Assembly: GCA_001510575.1 (NCBI GenBank)
Contig: LNGK01000005.1
Span: 682,001-746,000 of the forward strand
Source: Knoxdaviesia capensis
Taxonomy: Eukaryota > Ascomycota > Sordariomycetes > Microascales > Gondwanamycetaceae
Direction of reading: 5' to 3'
Length of the DNA stretch: 64,000 nt
The notes under the pieces are model-generated. The model did no database searches, had not been told where the DNA came from, and saw nothing but the letters and a program-made list of their open reading frames with translations. Both the position numbers and the translations under genes were made by a program. Below, piece by piece: positions 23,681 to 33,210 of this stretch. The first letter of the stretch is position 1; each line of letters starts with the position of its first letter.

Positions 23681-24712
23681 TCATGAAACAATTGCTTTTC
23701 TGAACTCTTCCCAGCGTTGCTCAGCGACCTCCACAAACCCAGCCAAAAGCGCAGGCGACGCAATGATGCCGCCCGACTTCGTTATGCTCAGGATCCTCGT
23801 CTCTCCGGACGACCGATCCAGCGCCACGGTGATGCTCTCGTCGCACAGAGTCTCCTCCTGCGAGTCCGGGTCCAACAGCAACCAGAACCTGGACTTGTCG
23901 GCCGGGTTGTTTTCCTTGCCGTTGAATATCACGCCCGTGCACGCAATCGGCAGCGTGTCTATATGTAGGCGCACGGTCTCGTCACGCGAACACACCACGG
24001 CCTCGCGGTCGGGGTCCCACCAGGCCTTGGGCAGCGTGGTGTCGCGCAGCGCCGCCACGAGGGCGGCCCAGGCGGCGTCGAACGGGTTCCCGTCGAACGA
24101 GATGAAGAACATGTCGATGTAGAGCACCCAGAACGCCACCACCTCGGCGTCCGCGGGGGCGGGCTCCGCGCTGCCGTCGGCGGCGTCCAGCGCGTACAGG
24201 TCGGGCCCGGCGGTCGGGTCGGCCAGTGGCGGCGTGTACCAGATGCGCAGGTCGGCGGGGCGCACCAGGCGCGACGCGTGCAGCAGCGAGACGACGCGCG
24301 TGCTCAGCGCCTGGGCCAGCGTCGACGGCGGCGCGCCGGGCAGGAAGTGCGGCGAGCAGCCGGTGGCCAGCTCGATGTTGGGCACCAGCAGGTCGTAGTC
24401 GCGCGGCTCGGCGTCGTCGTGGGCACCCGCGCGGAAGGCGGGGATCTGCGACGCCAGCACCGTCTCGCCGCGCACGCCGCAGATGACGGTGGTGTCGCCC
24501 AGCCGCACCAGCGCGCTGCCGTTCGCGTGGGCCAGGTTGGAGGCGTTGACCAGCAGCTCCCGCGCTTGGGCCGGGTGGCGGCCGTTGCTGCGGGCGGGGG
24601 GCGGCGTGGGGCCGCCGGCGGCGGGCTCGCTGGGGCTGAGGTTGGAGAGGAGGTACGGGTGCGGCGAGAGCTTTGCGAAGGTCGCTCGGGGGAGGCCGAG
24701 TCCGGATGACAT
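23681..24712 (-). CDS. rrp43: RNA exosome core subunit Rrp43 (RNase PH fold)
   Basis: This is an intronless frame of 343 residues. It encodes a catalytically inactive RNase PH-like subunit of the six-member exosome ring, which acts in nuclear and cytoplasmic 3'-5' RNA processing and decay. The N-terminus runs through SPHPYLLSNL, typical of the Rrp43/OIP2 group. An RNase PH-like core follows: a Gly/Arg-containing block with NGSALVRLGDTTVICGV (about 64-80), then VPNIELATGCSPHF, and later a C-terminal second domain with LHIDTLPIACTGV and a LDPDSQEE / DESITVAL pair. The phosphate-binding Arg pairs of bacterial RNase PH are not evident, as expected for a structural subunit. The ATG at 24712 is the first in frame and lies 37 bases downstream of a CA/TG microsatellite. 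Two TTAGGG-type motifs lie about 500 bases upstream. Confidence 0.85.
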   Translation of the reverse strand: MSSGLGLPRATFAKLSPHPYLLSNLSPSEPAAGGPTPPPARSNGRHPAQARELLVNASNLAHANGSALVRLGDTTVICGVRGETVLASQIPAFRAGAHDDAEPRDYDLLVPNIELATGCSPHFLPGAPPSTLAQALSTRVVSLLHASRLVRPADLRIWYTPPLADPTAGPDLYALDAADGSAEPAPADAEVVAFWVLYIDMFFISFDGNPFDAAWAALVAALRDTTLPKAWWDPDREAVVCSRDETVRLHIDTLPIACTGVIFNGKENNPADKSRFWLLLDPDSQEETLCDESITVALDRSSGETRILSITKSGGIIASPALLAGFVEVAEQRWEEFRKAIVS

Positions 24713-24744
24713 GGTCGTGTGGGTGGGTATGTGCGTTCGTGGGT

Positions 24745-24748
<4 letters not shown>

Positions 24749-24778
<30 letters not shown>
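24749..24778. repeat. (GT)15 microsatellite in the rrp43 promoter/leader
   Basis: Fifteen perfect GT units on the plus strand (CA on the coding strand) lie 37-66 bases upstream of the rrp43 start codon, so the tract is probably in the 5' leader or core promoter. Confidence 0.85.
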
Positions 24779-24783
<5 letters not shown>

Positions 24784-25841
24784 CCGACAGCGGTCGTTCG
24801 GAGGGGGGGATGGTCAGAGACCAGTCGCGGTTGCGATGAGGATGTCAATTGGTCGAGGAGAGGCAGTTCGTCACAGAAAAAAGGTCGTCAGGGCGGTCGC
24901 AGGAGGAGATTAGTCTCGATCATTCAGCTCGTGCTGATGGCCCTCAAATACAGGTTAGGCTGTCGGGCATGGGACCCTCGAGGCGAGAACAGCGGGAGTG
25001 AATTGGGCACTCTGAGTAAAGGAGGATGGAGCGGTGGCCCAATGAGTGAGAGATTGAAGAAGCTTGCAGATTTTATCCAAATGCTGCAGTGCTGTTTTTG
25101 TGTGTTTGGCAAACCTCGTCCGGATTCCGATCCCAATCTTCGTTGACGATTGTGTGTATATTTTTTTTTTTTCCAATCAACAGCACGGGCCAATCATTTG
25201 CCTAAGGTGGGGCTCAGATATTAGGGTGTGGGGTTACGATAATAGTTAGGGTTCGGGTTGGCGGTTTTTGGCTTCAAGTTCACTGAAGAAAGCTCAAGCT
25301 GGCACTTTCCCATGATTTCATTCTTGCCGGCGGTTGTACGTGTGCTGGACAGTCACGATGCACACAGAAGCCATGTCTCTGGCATCTGTAGGTGATCTAT
25401 GCAGACCTTAAGGCTGAACAGCGAAGTAGCAGAGGAGGAAAGCATCCGTGAGTTAGACAGATGTGGCGAATTGTCCTTTTACCCTGCTGCGTACTACTAC
25501 GTACTACGTTACCTGAGGAAAGTCTATGCATATCTGAAACCACAGAGGGAATACGGTGGGATTGCAAGTGTTCGTCAGCAGAATGGCAAGAAGGGAAGTT
25601 CCGCTGGAAATAGAGAGCCAACTCAGCGCCAGAAGGATGGAAGGATGAAGGAAGGATTGGCGGGCTGTGGTACAGATACCAGAGCATGCAAACTGGAGAG
25701 GGATCTCCACTCAGTCCGGAAGAGTTGCATCACGGCAGCGGAGTTTACGAAGGACCGGGCCGATAGAGCTGCGATGTCCGCTGAGTGAGTATGTAGTCGT
25801 ACGTTTGCACAGTGGTGGACATGTACTGTGCTCTAGTTGTT

Positions 25842-25864
25842 GGATCCCTTCATGGAAGGGATCC
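25842..25864. repeat. 10-bp perfect inverted repeat with 3-nt loop
   Basis: GGATCCCTTC and its exact reverse complement are separated by ATG. It could form a hairpin or bind a dimeric factor; no neighbouring coding region explains it. Confidence 0.5.
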
Positions 25865-26247
25865 GGATAGCCTGGATAGGTCTACAAATAGCCACCATCG
25901 CATCTGGCGACAAGACTGAAATTGTGCCGGAGATGATGGTCGATGAGTTGGGGTGATGGCGGTAAAGAACGGTGCGCTTAATCTGGCATTGGCTTCTCGA
26001 ATGAGGAAGAAAGTCGCGACCACGATGAGCCAGCCGGCCAAACCTGACAAGAATGATGGCGGAAGAGCAGAGAGTCGTGAAGAAGTTGCGTGATGGACCG
26101 ATGTGTGTGTGTGTGACAGTGACAAGATGAGAAGAAGTGCTGACGCCAGGTACATCCACGCAAAGTCAATATCAAAGCAGAGCGCTGCAATTAAACGCGC
26201 ACCCACGCAAACCCCAGTACTTCCCGTCAAAGTCCCTGTGCGGCGGG

Positions 26248-26400
26248 CCAATAGAACGCAGCGCGAGCACGGACCCGCTCGACCAGGGCGTAATTTCCAG
26301 CCAATCAGAAAGCGTAGGTTGGCGCCGGTTGGGCAGGTCTGTTTTGGCCAATCAGACGTGATAACGCGGGATGTTGGGGATCACAGGCAATTTTATCACA
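26248..26400. promoter_or_regulatory. CCAAT-box triplet with GATA sites
   Basis: Three CCAAT boxes on the plus strand start at 26248, 26301 and 26348, spaced about 50 bases apart; the last two read CCAATCAGA. TGATAA (about 26360) and TTATCA (about 26394) GATA-factor cores follow. CCAAT boxes bind the Hap/CBC complex, and GATA sites bind factors such as AreA or SreA. The cluster is 2.2 kb upstream of the reductase start, so either that gene has a very long leader or the cluster drives an unrecognised transcript. Confidence 0.4.
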
Positions 26401-27525
26401 GCCAGCCCTTTTTGGGGGTTTGCTTTCTGCTTTCTGCTCTGTGCATCCTCTTATGCCCGGTGTGGTTGGACGCAACTATCGCAGGCTAGATTCTGACTCG
26501 TGGACTCCAGATGCTGTCACTGCAGGTGAGTGATGCAGCTGTTTGCATACAGGAATATTATGTGCGTGCAGACTGCAGCCTGTGTGTGATACCGTCCGGA
26601 AGCCATGGGAGACTCTACGGCGTTTTCTCTGCACAATGGATCCTCTCAATGCTGTCACCAGTCCCACCCGGACGTTCGTCCAAAGGTCCCCTCGCCGATG
26701 AAAGCAACAGGATATGCCACTTTTCTGGGTGTATCTCTGTTGGGCGGTCTCCACACACCCCGGCTGCTGATCTTCTCTCATCACCCCACGCGCCGGCGCA
26801 AACCGGGAACAACGGCGAGAGCACCACCGGCGGGAGAGGAAGGAAGGGTCGGTAAGCCGACGAGAACGGCGAACTGATGATGACGAGTGAAGGAGACATC
26901 GAGAGGTATCGTTGAAGGGCACTCACCCAGAGAGAGAGACACAGATATAGGATAGGGATGCCCTGCCAAGTACTGTCTGCACGAACTTACACCCCCGCCA
27001 CCCGTCCCACCCTGTCTTCCCATATCAGACTCCATCTCTCCATTCTTTCAGCCAATCTGATCTTGTCCTCAGCCGCTGAGCCCTGTCCTGCATAAGCAAA
27101 CACTCACCACTTTCGCTCGTTTCCCTCTGACCCTGCACCCGTAAAAAAGACTAATGTTCCCGCTGCGGAACTACCCTGGGCTGCATCTGGACCGGTGGCT
27201 GCTTTTCGTTTCTGTATTCATTCAATCACTTGGCAGATGCTGTTTGTTTGTTTGTGTGCGTGCTATACTGCTTCTGTTATAGGGGAGGGCGAGAAGTGGT
27301 TGGTCGTGTGGTTGTGAGAAGCTACTGAGGGACTTGCTCTCCCACATATCATCGACCTGGGTCTAACCGAGAGAGGCATCGAGGGTCAGCTCTCCCGCTT
27401 TCTCTTCTCTTTTTGGCCTGTATCTCTCTTCTCTTTCTCTCTCTCTTTCCCCCCAAATCTGGTTCTCCCAAGCAAGCGCCGACTTCCACCTTGATCCCCT
27501 CCACTCCACGCCTGGGTCGATATAT

Positions 27526-27552
27526 CACCACCACCACCACCACCACCACCAC
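27526..27552. repeat. (CAC)9 trinucleotide repeat
   Basis: Nine CAC units lie in non-coding sequence upstream of the CT-rich leader of the reductase gene. Confidence 0.85.
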
Positions 27553-28543
27553 CCTGGCCTGGACCAGATAAGATACGACTCTACCATGCACACTGCACCA
27601 GCCATTGCTAGTTACCACTTGGGTTAGCAGTTGCACTCGCTGGGTGACGCTTGCTCTCTCTGTCTCTCCCCACTCTTTTCTCTCCTCTATCTTCTATCGC
27701 ACTCTCCTCCTCTTCCTCGTCCACGTATATCTTCCCTCCTTTCATCTGCCGTCCCCATCATTGGTCAATTTCTATCACCTCAGTCTTCTCATTTCTCGTC
27801 ACATCTCCGTCCTGCATCTCTTCAGCGCCTTCGTTCCTCGTTTCTTCATCTCACTTCTTTGATCCGCGCCTATATCAATCATTATACCCAAGCACAACTG
27901 CCAATATTCGCTCTTGTTTCCGCCCCCAACTTCTGTCCTGCTCTGTCCCACCCTTCCTCTCTTGTTGCGTTCGCTTATACTCTCCGGATCTCTCGTCTTT
28001 TTCTTCCGGTGTCTTCTCTTTTCTCTCTCTCTGTCTCTTCTCTTCCTCCTCCTCTCTCCATTTCCTTCTTCTATGATACCCGATATCAACGTCGTCTTTC
28101 CCTCTGATCTCTTATAACACCGCAATACGACGTTATTTCTCCCGTCCTTTCATATTTATTGTTCCTCTTAGCTACATAGTATCACAGCTACACCCCCCGC
28201 AGATGCTTCTCACTTGTCCATCTCCAGCGTCGACGTGAACGGGGCGTCCTCCCAGAACGACGACAATAGTCGGTCCAAAAACAACATTACCTACTTCTTA
28301 ATATTTCGTTCCTTCATTTTTTTTCCTTGCATAGGAATGTAGATCTGGTCTCTACTTCCTCGACTTTTTCTCCTTTCGTTGTTTCTACTATTCATCTCTT
28401 ATTTTAGTGTGTGTCTGTCCATAATTTGCGGCTCTTTCATGTTCCTTCGTTGATGATTCCCCCAACCCACCACTGGTCGTTATCCTTCCGCATTTATTAG
28501 CATATTTTCGCACTTCATATACCCCTCTACTCAAACCTTGATA

Positions 28544-31174
28544 ATGGGTCTCTTCTCAGATTACGCCGCCGCCACTGGCCGGCTATCCAAACGAATCTCC
28601 ATTCCCCTAACTCCTACCAGTCCACCGGGCCTCATCGAAGCCCACGTTCTCGATCCGTGGGAAAAGGCTGGCAAGTATGGCCTAGCTTGGACATACTTTG
28701 CGCTTGCGCTGATGGGCACGGTGATGTTCATGCGCGTGTGGCACTTCTGGCAGGACAAGATCCGGCAAGCCATCTACAAGCAAGAGGTGGAAAAGTACTA
28801 CGAAGATCTCTGGAAAGTCGATGCCAACGCCGCCAACACCGCTCTTCAGACTGGTCTTGCCGGCCAGACCTTCTTCGCCGACAACGACCGCGGCTCCGAC
28901 GCCCGCCATTTCCGTCCCAAGGCGCATTTCTCGTCCGTCGGCTTCGTCAACGACACCCTCGCCTTGTTCCGCTGGGTGTTCTACCGCCCCATTCCCGATA
29001 TCGTGTGGCGCAAGCACCGCTTCAGCTTCTCGTCCCTGGCCGTGCTCTTCTGCATGTTCATTGCCGTAACCTTCGTCGCCCTCTTCTGCTTCCTGCAACA
29101 GCCGCTATACTGGCAAAGCATTCAGTTCGGCTCTCCGCCTGTGGCCATCCGCGCCGGCATGATTGCCGTGGCTATGACTCCGTGGATCGTTGCGACCAGC
29201 ATGAAAGCTAACCTCTTGACTGTCCTCATCGGCATCGGCCCGGAGCGCCTCAACGTGTTCCATCGCTGGGGCGGCTACATCTGTCTGTTCATGTCTCTCG
29301 TCCACACCATCCCGTTCTACGTCCAGCCGGTCTGGGACGATGGCGGCATGGATGTGTTTGAGCGGTTGTTCCCCGGTGGCAGTGGAATCATCTATGGAAC
29401 CGGTATTGCTTGCCTCGTGCCTCTGGCCTGGCTCTGCGTGGCCTCGCTGCCGATAGTGCGTCGCATCGCCTACGAACTCTTCGTCACGTTGCATGCTCCC
29501 GTGGCCATGCTGTATGTGGGCATGCTCTTCTGGCACACCAAGAACTTCCTCATGTCCTGGAACTACCTGTATGCCACCATCTGCATCTGGGTTATCTGCT
29601 ACCTTGTTCGCCTGTTTAACCTCAACTGGGCCCGGCCATGGCGGTTCTCGTTCCTGGTTGGCGACGAGGCTGCTATCACCCTGCTCTCGGAGAACGCCAT
29701 CAAGATCACCATTCCGACGCAGATGCGGTGGAAGCCCGGGCAATTTGTGTACCTGCGCATGCCGGGCATCTCACTGTTTGAGAACCACCCGTTCACCATT
29801 TCCTCGCTGTGCAGTGACGACTTCCCGTCGGAGTATGGCGAGGAGTACCGCGACTGCGTGGTGGTGTTCAAGCCGTACGGTGGCTTCACCCGGCGCGTGC
29901 TGGAGACGGCCATTGAGAAGGGCCCGTTCCACACTTACCGTGCCTTCCTGGACGGACCGTATGGCGGCATGCGCCGTGACCTTGCCGCCTTCGACACGTG
30001 CATCCTGATTGCCGGAGGGAGTGGTATTACCGCACTGATGTCGCAACTGCTCAACCTCATCAAGCGTATGCGTGACGGCAAGGCTATCACGCGGAAAGTC
30101 GTGGTGGTGTGGACGATGAAGCGCTTGGAGTCCATGCAGTGGTTCAGCGAGGAATTGCGCATCTGCCACGAGTCGGCCCCTCCGGAGAGCGTTACCTGCA
30201 AGTTCTTTGTGACGGCCACCACCCGTCAACAGCACATGGCAATTGGCGGTGATCGCACAGGCCGTGCGCTAACCCATCAGTTTCACGACCGCCTCGACGG
30301 CTTTGTGGCTGGCATGGCGTCGAAGCGCAACTCGGCGCTGATTCAGGCCGAGGCTCAGGGCAACCCGGATATTGAGCGCCAGCTGCGTGCTGAGGATATG
30401 GACCGTATTACTGCCCTGCCACAGCAGAAGTACCTCCAGCCTTACCAGTTCCCGCCGCCGCCGCCACCGGCTGCCTCCATGACTCCCGCCCAACAGCAAG
30501 CGCACCAGCAGATGCAGCTCGACGAGGCGCGCCGGCGGCTAGAGGGCGGGTACTTCGACGAGAAGTCCAGCCACGTCGACGAATTTGAGCAGGCCAGCCT
30601 GGCCGCCTCCGGCGACAACAAGGGGCTGGGCGAGTTCCACTTCCCGCCGCTGAAGACCGATCCGCCGCACTTCAACAACGTGCCGCCACTGTCGCCCAAG
30701 CGGGCGCCGGTGGCGATGACCATGGCCGACGAGAGCGGCGACGACACCGACGCGGGCATCCGGCCGCCCGAGCTGGCGCACCTGCGGCGGCTGCAGATCC
30801 CGGCGTCTGCGAACGCGCCGCGGCCAACCAGCACGTTCGGCGGGCCGCCGGCGGGCTTCGACTTTGGGTTCCCGGAGACGCCGACCGAGTTCCAGAAGAA
30901 CCTGATGCGGTTCGCGTTCCCGGTGCCGCAGCAGATTGACGGCGGCTGGACGATCGAGTACGGGCGGCCCGATCTCGGCTACATGATGAAGGAGTGGGCC
31001 AAGGGTGGGCCCGACGGCCGCGGCATTCTCGGACGCCGCACCGCCGTGTTTGTGTGCGGGCCGCCCGGCCTGCGTATCGGCGTGGCGAACACTGTGGCCC
31101 GCCTGCAGGCGGAGATCTGGGGTGATGATATGCTCGAGGAGATCTTCCTGCACACTGAGAACTATGCTTTGTAA
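28544..31174 (+). CDS. Ferric-reductase-like transmembrane NADPH oxidoreductase
   Basis: This intronless protein of 876 residues belongs to the FRE/NOX superfamily and would move electrons from NADPH via FAD and two hemes across a membrane to ferric or cupric ions. Hydrophobic segments fill residues 45-70 and about 150-370. The paired heme ligands are visible: His240 (HRWGGY) and His254 (LVHTIP) in one helix, His317 (HAPVAM) and His331 (FWHTKN) in another, each pair 14 residues apart. The FAD site is HPFTISS. The NADPH site has GGSGIT near 491 and the terminal CGPPGL at about 838. Between these two NADPH motifs lies an unusual Pro/Gln/Ala-rich insertion of roughly 230 residues (about 570-800), so the protein is longer than typical FREs. 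The ATG at 28544 is chosen because the triplet at 28538 is TTG. Substrate and membrane are not determinable. Confidence 0.85.
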   Translation: MGLFSDYAAATGRLSKRISIPLTPTSPPGLIEAHVLDPWEKAGKYGLAWTYFALALMGTVMFMRVWHFWQDKIRQAIYKQEVEKYYEDLWKVDANAANTALQTGLAGQTFFADNDRGSDARHFRPKAHFSSVGFVNDTLALFRWVFYRPIPDIVWRKHRFSFSSLAVLFCMFIAVTFVALFCFLQQPLYWQSIQFGSPPVAIRAGMIAVAMTPWIVATSMKANLLTVLIGIGPERLNVFHRWGGYICLFMSLVHTIPFYVQPVWDDGGMDVFERLFPGGSGIIYGTGIACLVPLAWLCVASLPIVRRIAYELFVTLHAPVAMLYVGMLFWHTKNFLMSWNYLYATICIWVICYLVRLFNLNWARPWRFSFLVGDEAAITLLSENAIKITIPTQMRWKPGQFVYLRMPGISLFENHPFTISSLCSDDFPSEYGEEYRDCVVVFKPYGGFTRRVLETAIEKGPFHTYRAFLDGPYGGMRRDLAAFDTCILIAGGSGITALMSQLLNLIKRMRDGKAITRKVVVVWTMKRLESMQWFSEELRICHESAPPESVTCKFFVTATTRQQHMAIGGDRTGRALTHQFHDRLDGFVAGMASKRNSALIQAEAQGNPDIERQLRAEDMDRITALPQQKYLQPYQFPPPPPPAASMTPAQQQAHQQMQLDEARRRLEGGYFDEKSSHVDEFEQASLAASGDNKGLGEFHFPPLKTDPPHFNNVPPLSPKRAPVAMTMADESGDDTDAGIRPPELAHLRRLQIPASANAPRPTSTFGGPPAGFDFGFPETPTEFQKNLMRFAFPVPQQIDGGWTIEYGRPDLGYMMKEWAKGGPDGRGILGRRTAVFVCGPPGLRIGVANTVARLQAEIWGDDMLEEIFLHTENYAL

Positions 31175-31522
31175 CGCAGTTATCTCTCTCTTTCGGGTTC
31201 CTTCAATTTCTCTAGTACTTCATCTTTCGTGGAGTTGTGATTCTTTTGTATGGCGTTTATAGGGGATGGGGATGTCTGTGATGCATGCAACTTACTTGCA
31301 GATGTCGTTCTTTTTTTTCTTCACTTATACGTGTGTGACAAATGTACCATAATTACAATGTACCTGTACAATGTTGATTTACACCTTCTTAACTTTAAAC
31401 ATTCCAAGTTTTACGTGCGGCTAATCTGGTACAGCGGTTTGATTAAAGAGAACCCATTTTCTGATCAAGAAAATGAAGAACCTCCGAGATACAGAAACGA
31501 CCCTGCATAGCATCCGAGGGTT
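31175..31522. other. 3' intergenic region after the reductase gene
   Basis: AT-rich sequence with likely polyadenylation region; no gene is seen. The neighbouring caspase-like remnant converges on it from the right. Confidence 0.6.
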
Positions 31523-32409
31523 TCAACGAAAAATATCCCCATCGACGTTTGCCTCGTCGTCCGCCTTCACGGTATTGACAAGGGACGTCCGTCTCATGTG
31601 AACTCCAGGGATTTTCAGCAGATCCAGAGCTCTCAATCGAACGGCAAGGTTCTTCATCTCCCGTTTCGAGATAGCATTGAGCTTTTTCACCGCGGAGTGG
31701 ATGTCATCGTCGCTAGTGGTTCCATTCTGGGCCAACACCACGCACAAGAACCACCTCCGATTTGGGAAGCCGATGGTCGGGTCTGGTGGGCGTGGAAAGA
31801 GTTGGCTGGCCGTCACGGAGCCCCAGATGTGGGAATGTATCTCACCTAGCTTGCGATGCTCGGATCGACAGTGATACCGGGATTTATTCATGTCTTTTCA
31901 CGGCATGTTATCTTCTCTTGAGAATGTCCGGACACGCAACATATCGATGGGCGAGGTGCTGGCATCTTCCAGATCCTCACCTTCAGCGCCGGGATCGGAG
32001 TCGAGAAGAACTTTCGCCATGATCGAAGCCAATATTCTTCCGCAGCTTCGTCCTGGGCTGCCACTCAAACGGCCACGCATTGCTACCATCTTCAGCTGGG
32101 CATCAAACCTGACCTTTCTGGCGAGCCATTCGCCAGAATGGCAATTAGTGCTACTGAGAGTAGTATCGGCGTCGATGCAAGTATTCCGGCGAACCCGTCA
32201 ACAGTGACGTGTGTGTCGTGAGACCCGAGATAAACATCAGAATTATCATCTTCGCCATGGCCGGAAATGAACAAGAGTAGGTGCTGATTCTCATTCTGAG
32301 CTAAGATAGCTTGTTCTTTTACCGTCGAAAGACATGTCTCGGCAAGATCTGCCTCTGGGCACACGCGAATACTACCAGTTTGGTGAATTCTCGGTAGGAG
32401 GACCCTCAC
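31523..32409 (-). pseudogene. Broken caspase-like (peptidase C14 family) gene
   Basis: A minus-strand frame encodes LLLFISGHGEDDNSDVYLG (His motif at about 32249-32272), the SGHG signature of caspase/metacaspase-like peptidases. The matching Cys motif CHSGEW (32132-32143) is in a different frame. The upstream frame runs through LSVALI directly against it, which points to a one-base loss just before the catalytic Cys. After about 80 codons the second frame meets TGA at 31900-31898, then continues open in the same frame for 122 codons to 31523. No GT-AG intron would repair either break. The start of the gene is not clear: the frame at 32409 begins with GTG and the upstream Met is not identified. 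Most likely this is a recently inactivated member of a fungal caspase-like family. Sequencing error at the frameshift is the alternative. Confidence 0.6.
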
Positions 32410-33210
32410 CGCAAGGATTAGAGATGCGAGCGACGCGGAATATGTTTGGACATGGCACGGGAAAGTCGACAGGCGACGATAGCGACAACAACGACAGCTC
32501 CCTCGTGCTCACCTGCTCGAACGCAGCCGCTGCCGCTACCACCGCCAACTCCCAGTGTCTCGGATGCAGCGCCGCAGATGCCCCAAGCGACGATGACTTC
32601 GGAAGGCGAAGACAACGAGGATAGTCATATAGAGATCAGAAGTATTCTTCCCTGTTTACTAGGCGTTAATAGGTGATACAGTAAAAGATTGAGGTTAAGA
32701 ATAGGGGAAAAAACAGAAAATAGAAGAAAAACGAAGGGAGTAGGTGCATATTGGAGAGGGACCCGTTGAAGAAAAAAAAAAAAAAGAGAGCAAGTAAAAT
32801 TAAAGGGAGGGCCCCCGAAAAAGACCTCAAAATCGCGACTTTGATTTTCCAGAGATTCATTCCATTCAATCCCATTTCAAACTGCGCACATACAGACCTC
32901 CAATGTCGCTGTATCGGACTTATTACCCCTCAATCGCCCACCAAATCAGCAATCGTCCCATCAGCTTTGAGATGTCGCCTTTTTAGAATCGGGACCACAG
33001 CCAGAGTTTTACCGGCCCTGTTGCATTGGAGCTTCGTTCCCTTCATCCATTGTTGGGACTTCACCACCTTTTGTTCGTCTCCAGATTGCTTGGAAATACA
33101 ACTTGACGCGTTTTGTGATTTCTTTTTTCTTTCTTGTTGGTGATACCCTCATTCTTTTAAGCTTGGACGCTATATCTGCCTGCATTTGTATTTTCTCTCT
33201 GTCCACCGCC
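32410..33210. other. Region between the caspase-like remnant and alo1
   Basis: The left part may contain the decayed N-terminal portion of the caspase-like gene. The right part (about 32700-33210) is the likely alo1 promoter and leader, with an A-run at 32772-32784. No intact gene is present. Confidence 0.5.

Larger units (their letters stand above)
24779..28543. other. Long intergenic region between rrp43 and the reductase gene
   Basis: Nothing here has clear protein-family signal. Items seen are: TTAGGG-type motifs at about 25221 and 25246 (upstream of rrp43); a perfect 10-bp inverted repeat at 25842; CCAAT and GATA motifs at 26248-26400; a (CAC)9 run at 27526; and a strongly pyrimidine-rich leader from about 27640 to 28110 before the reductase gene. 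Small frames such as 26605-26877 (+) and 25850-26251 (-) contain hydrophobic stretches but no recognisable motif. Confidence 0.5.

Noticed and set aside
26605..26877. Small plus-strand frame with a hydrophobic KATGYATFLGVSLLGGL stretch downstream of the CCAAT cluster, ending near a GTAAGC.
   Set aside because: Tempting as a small mitochondrial protein, but no matching acceptor or second exon could be found and no family is recognised.
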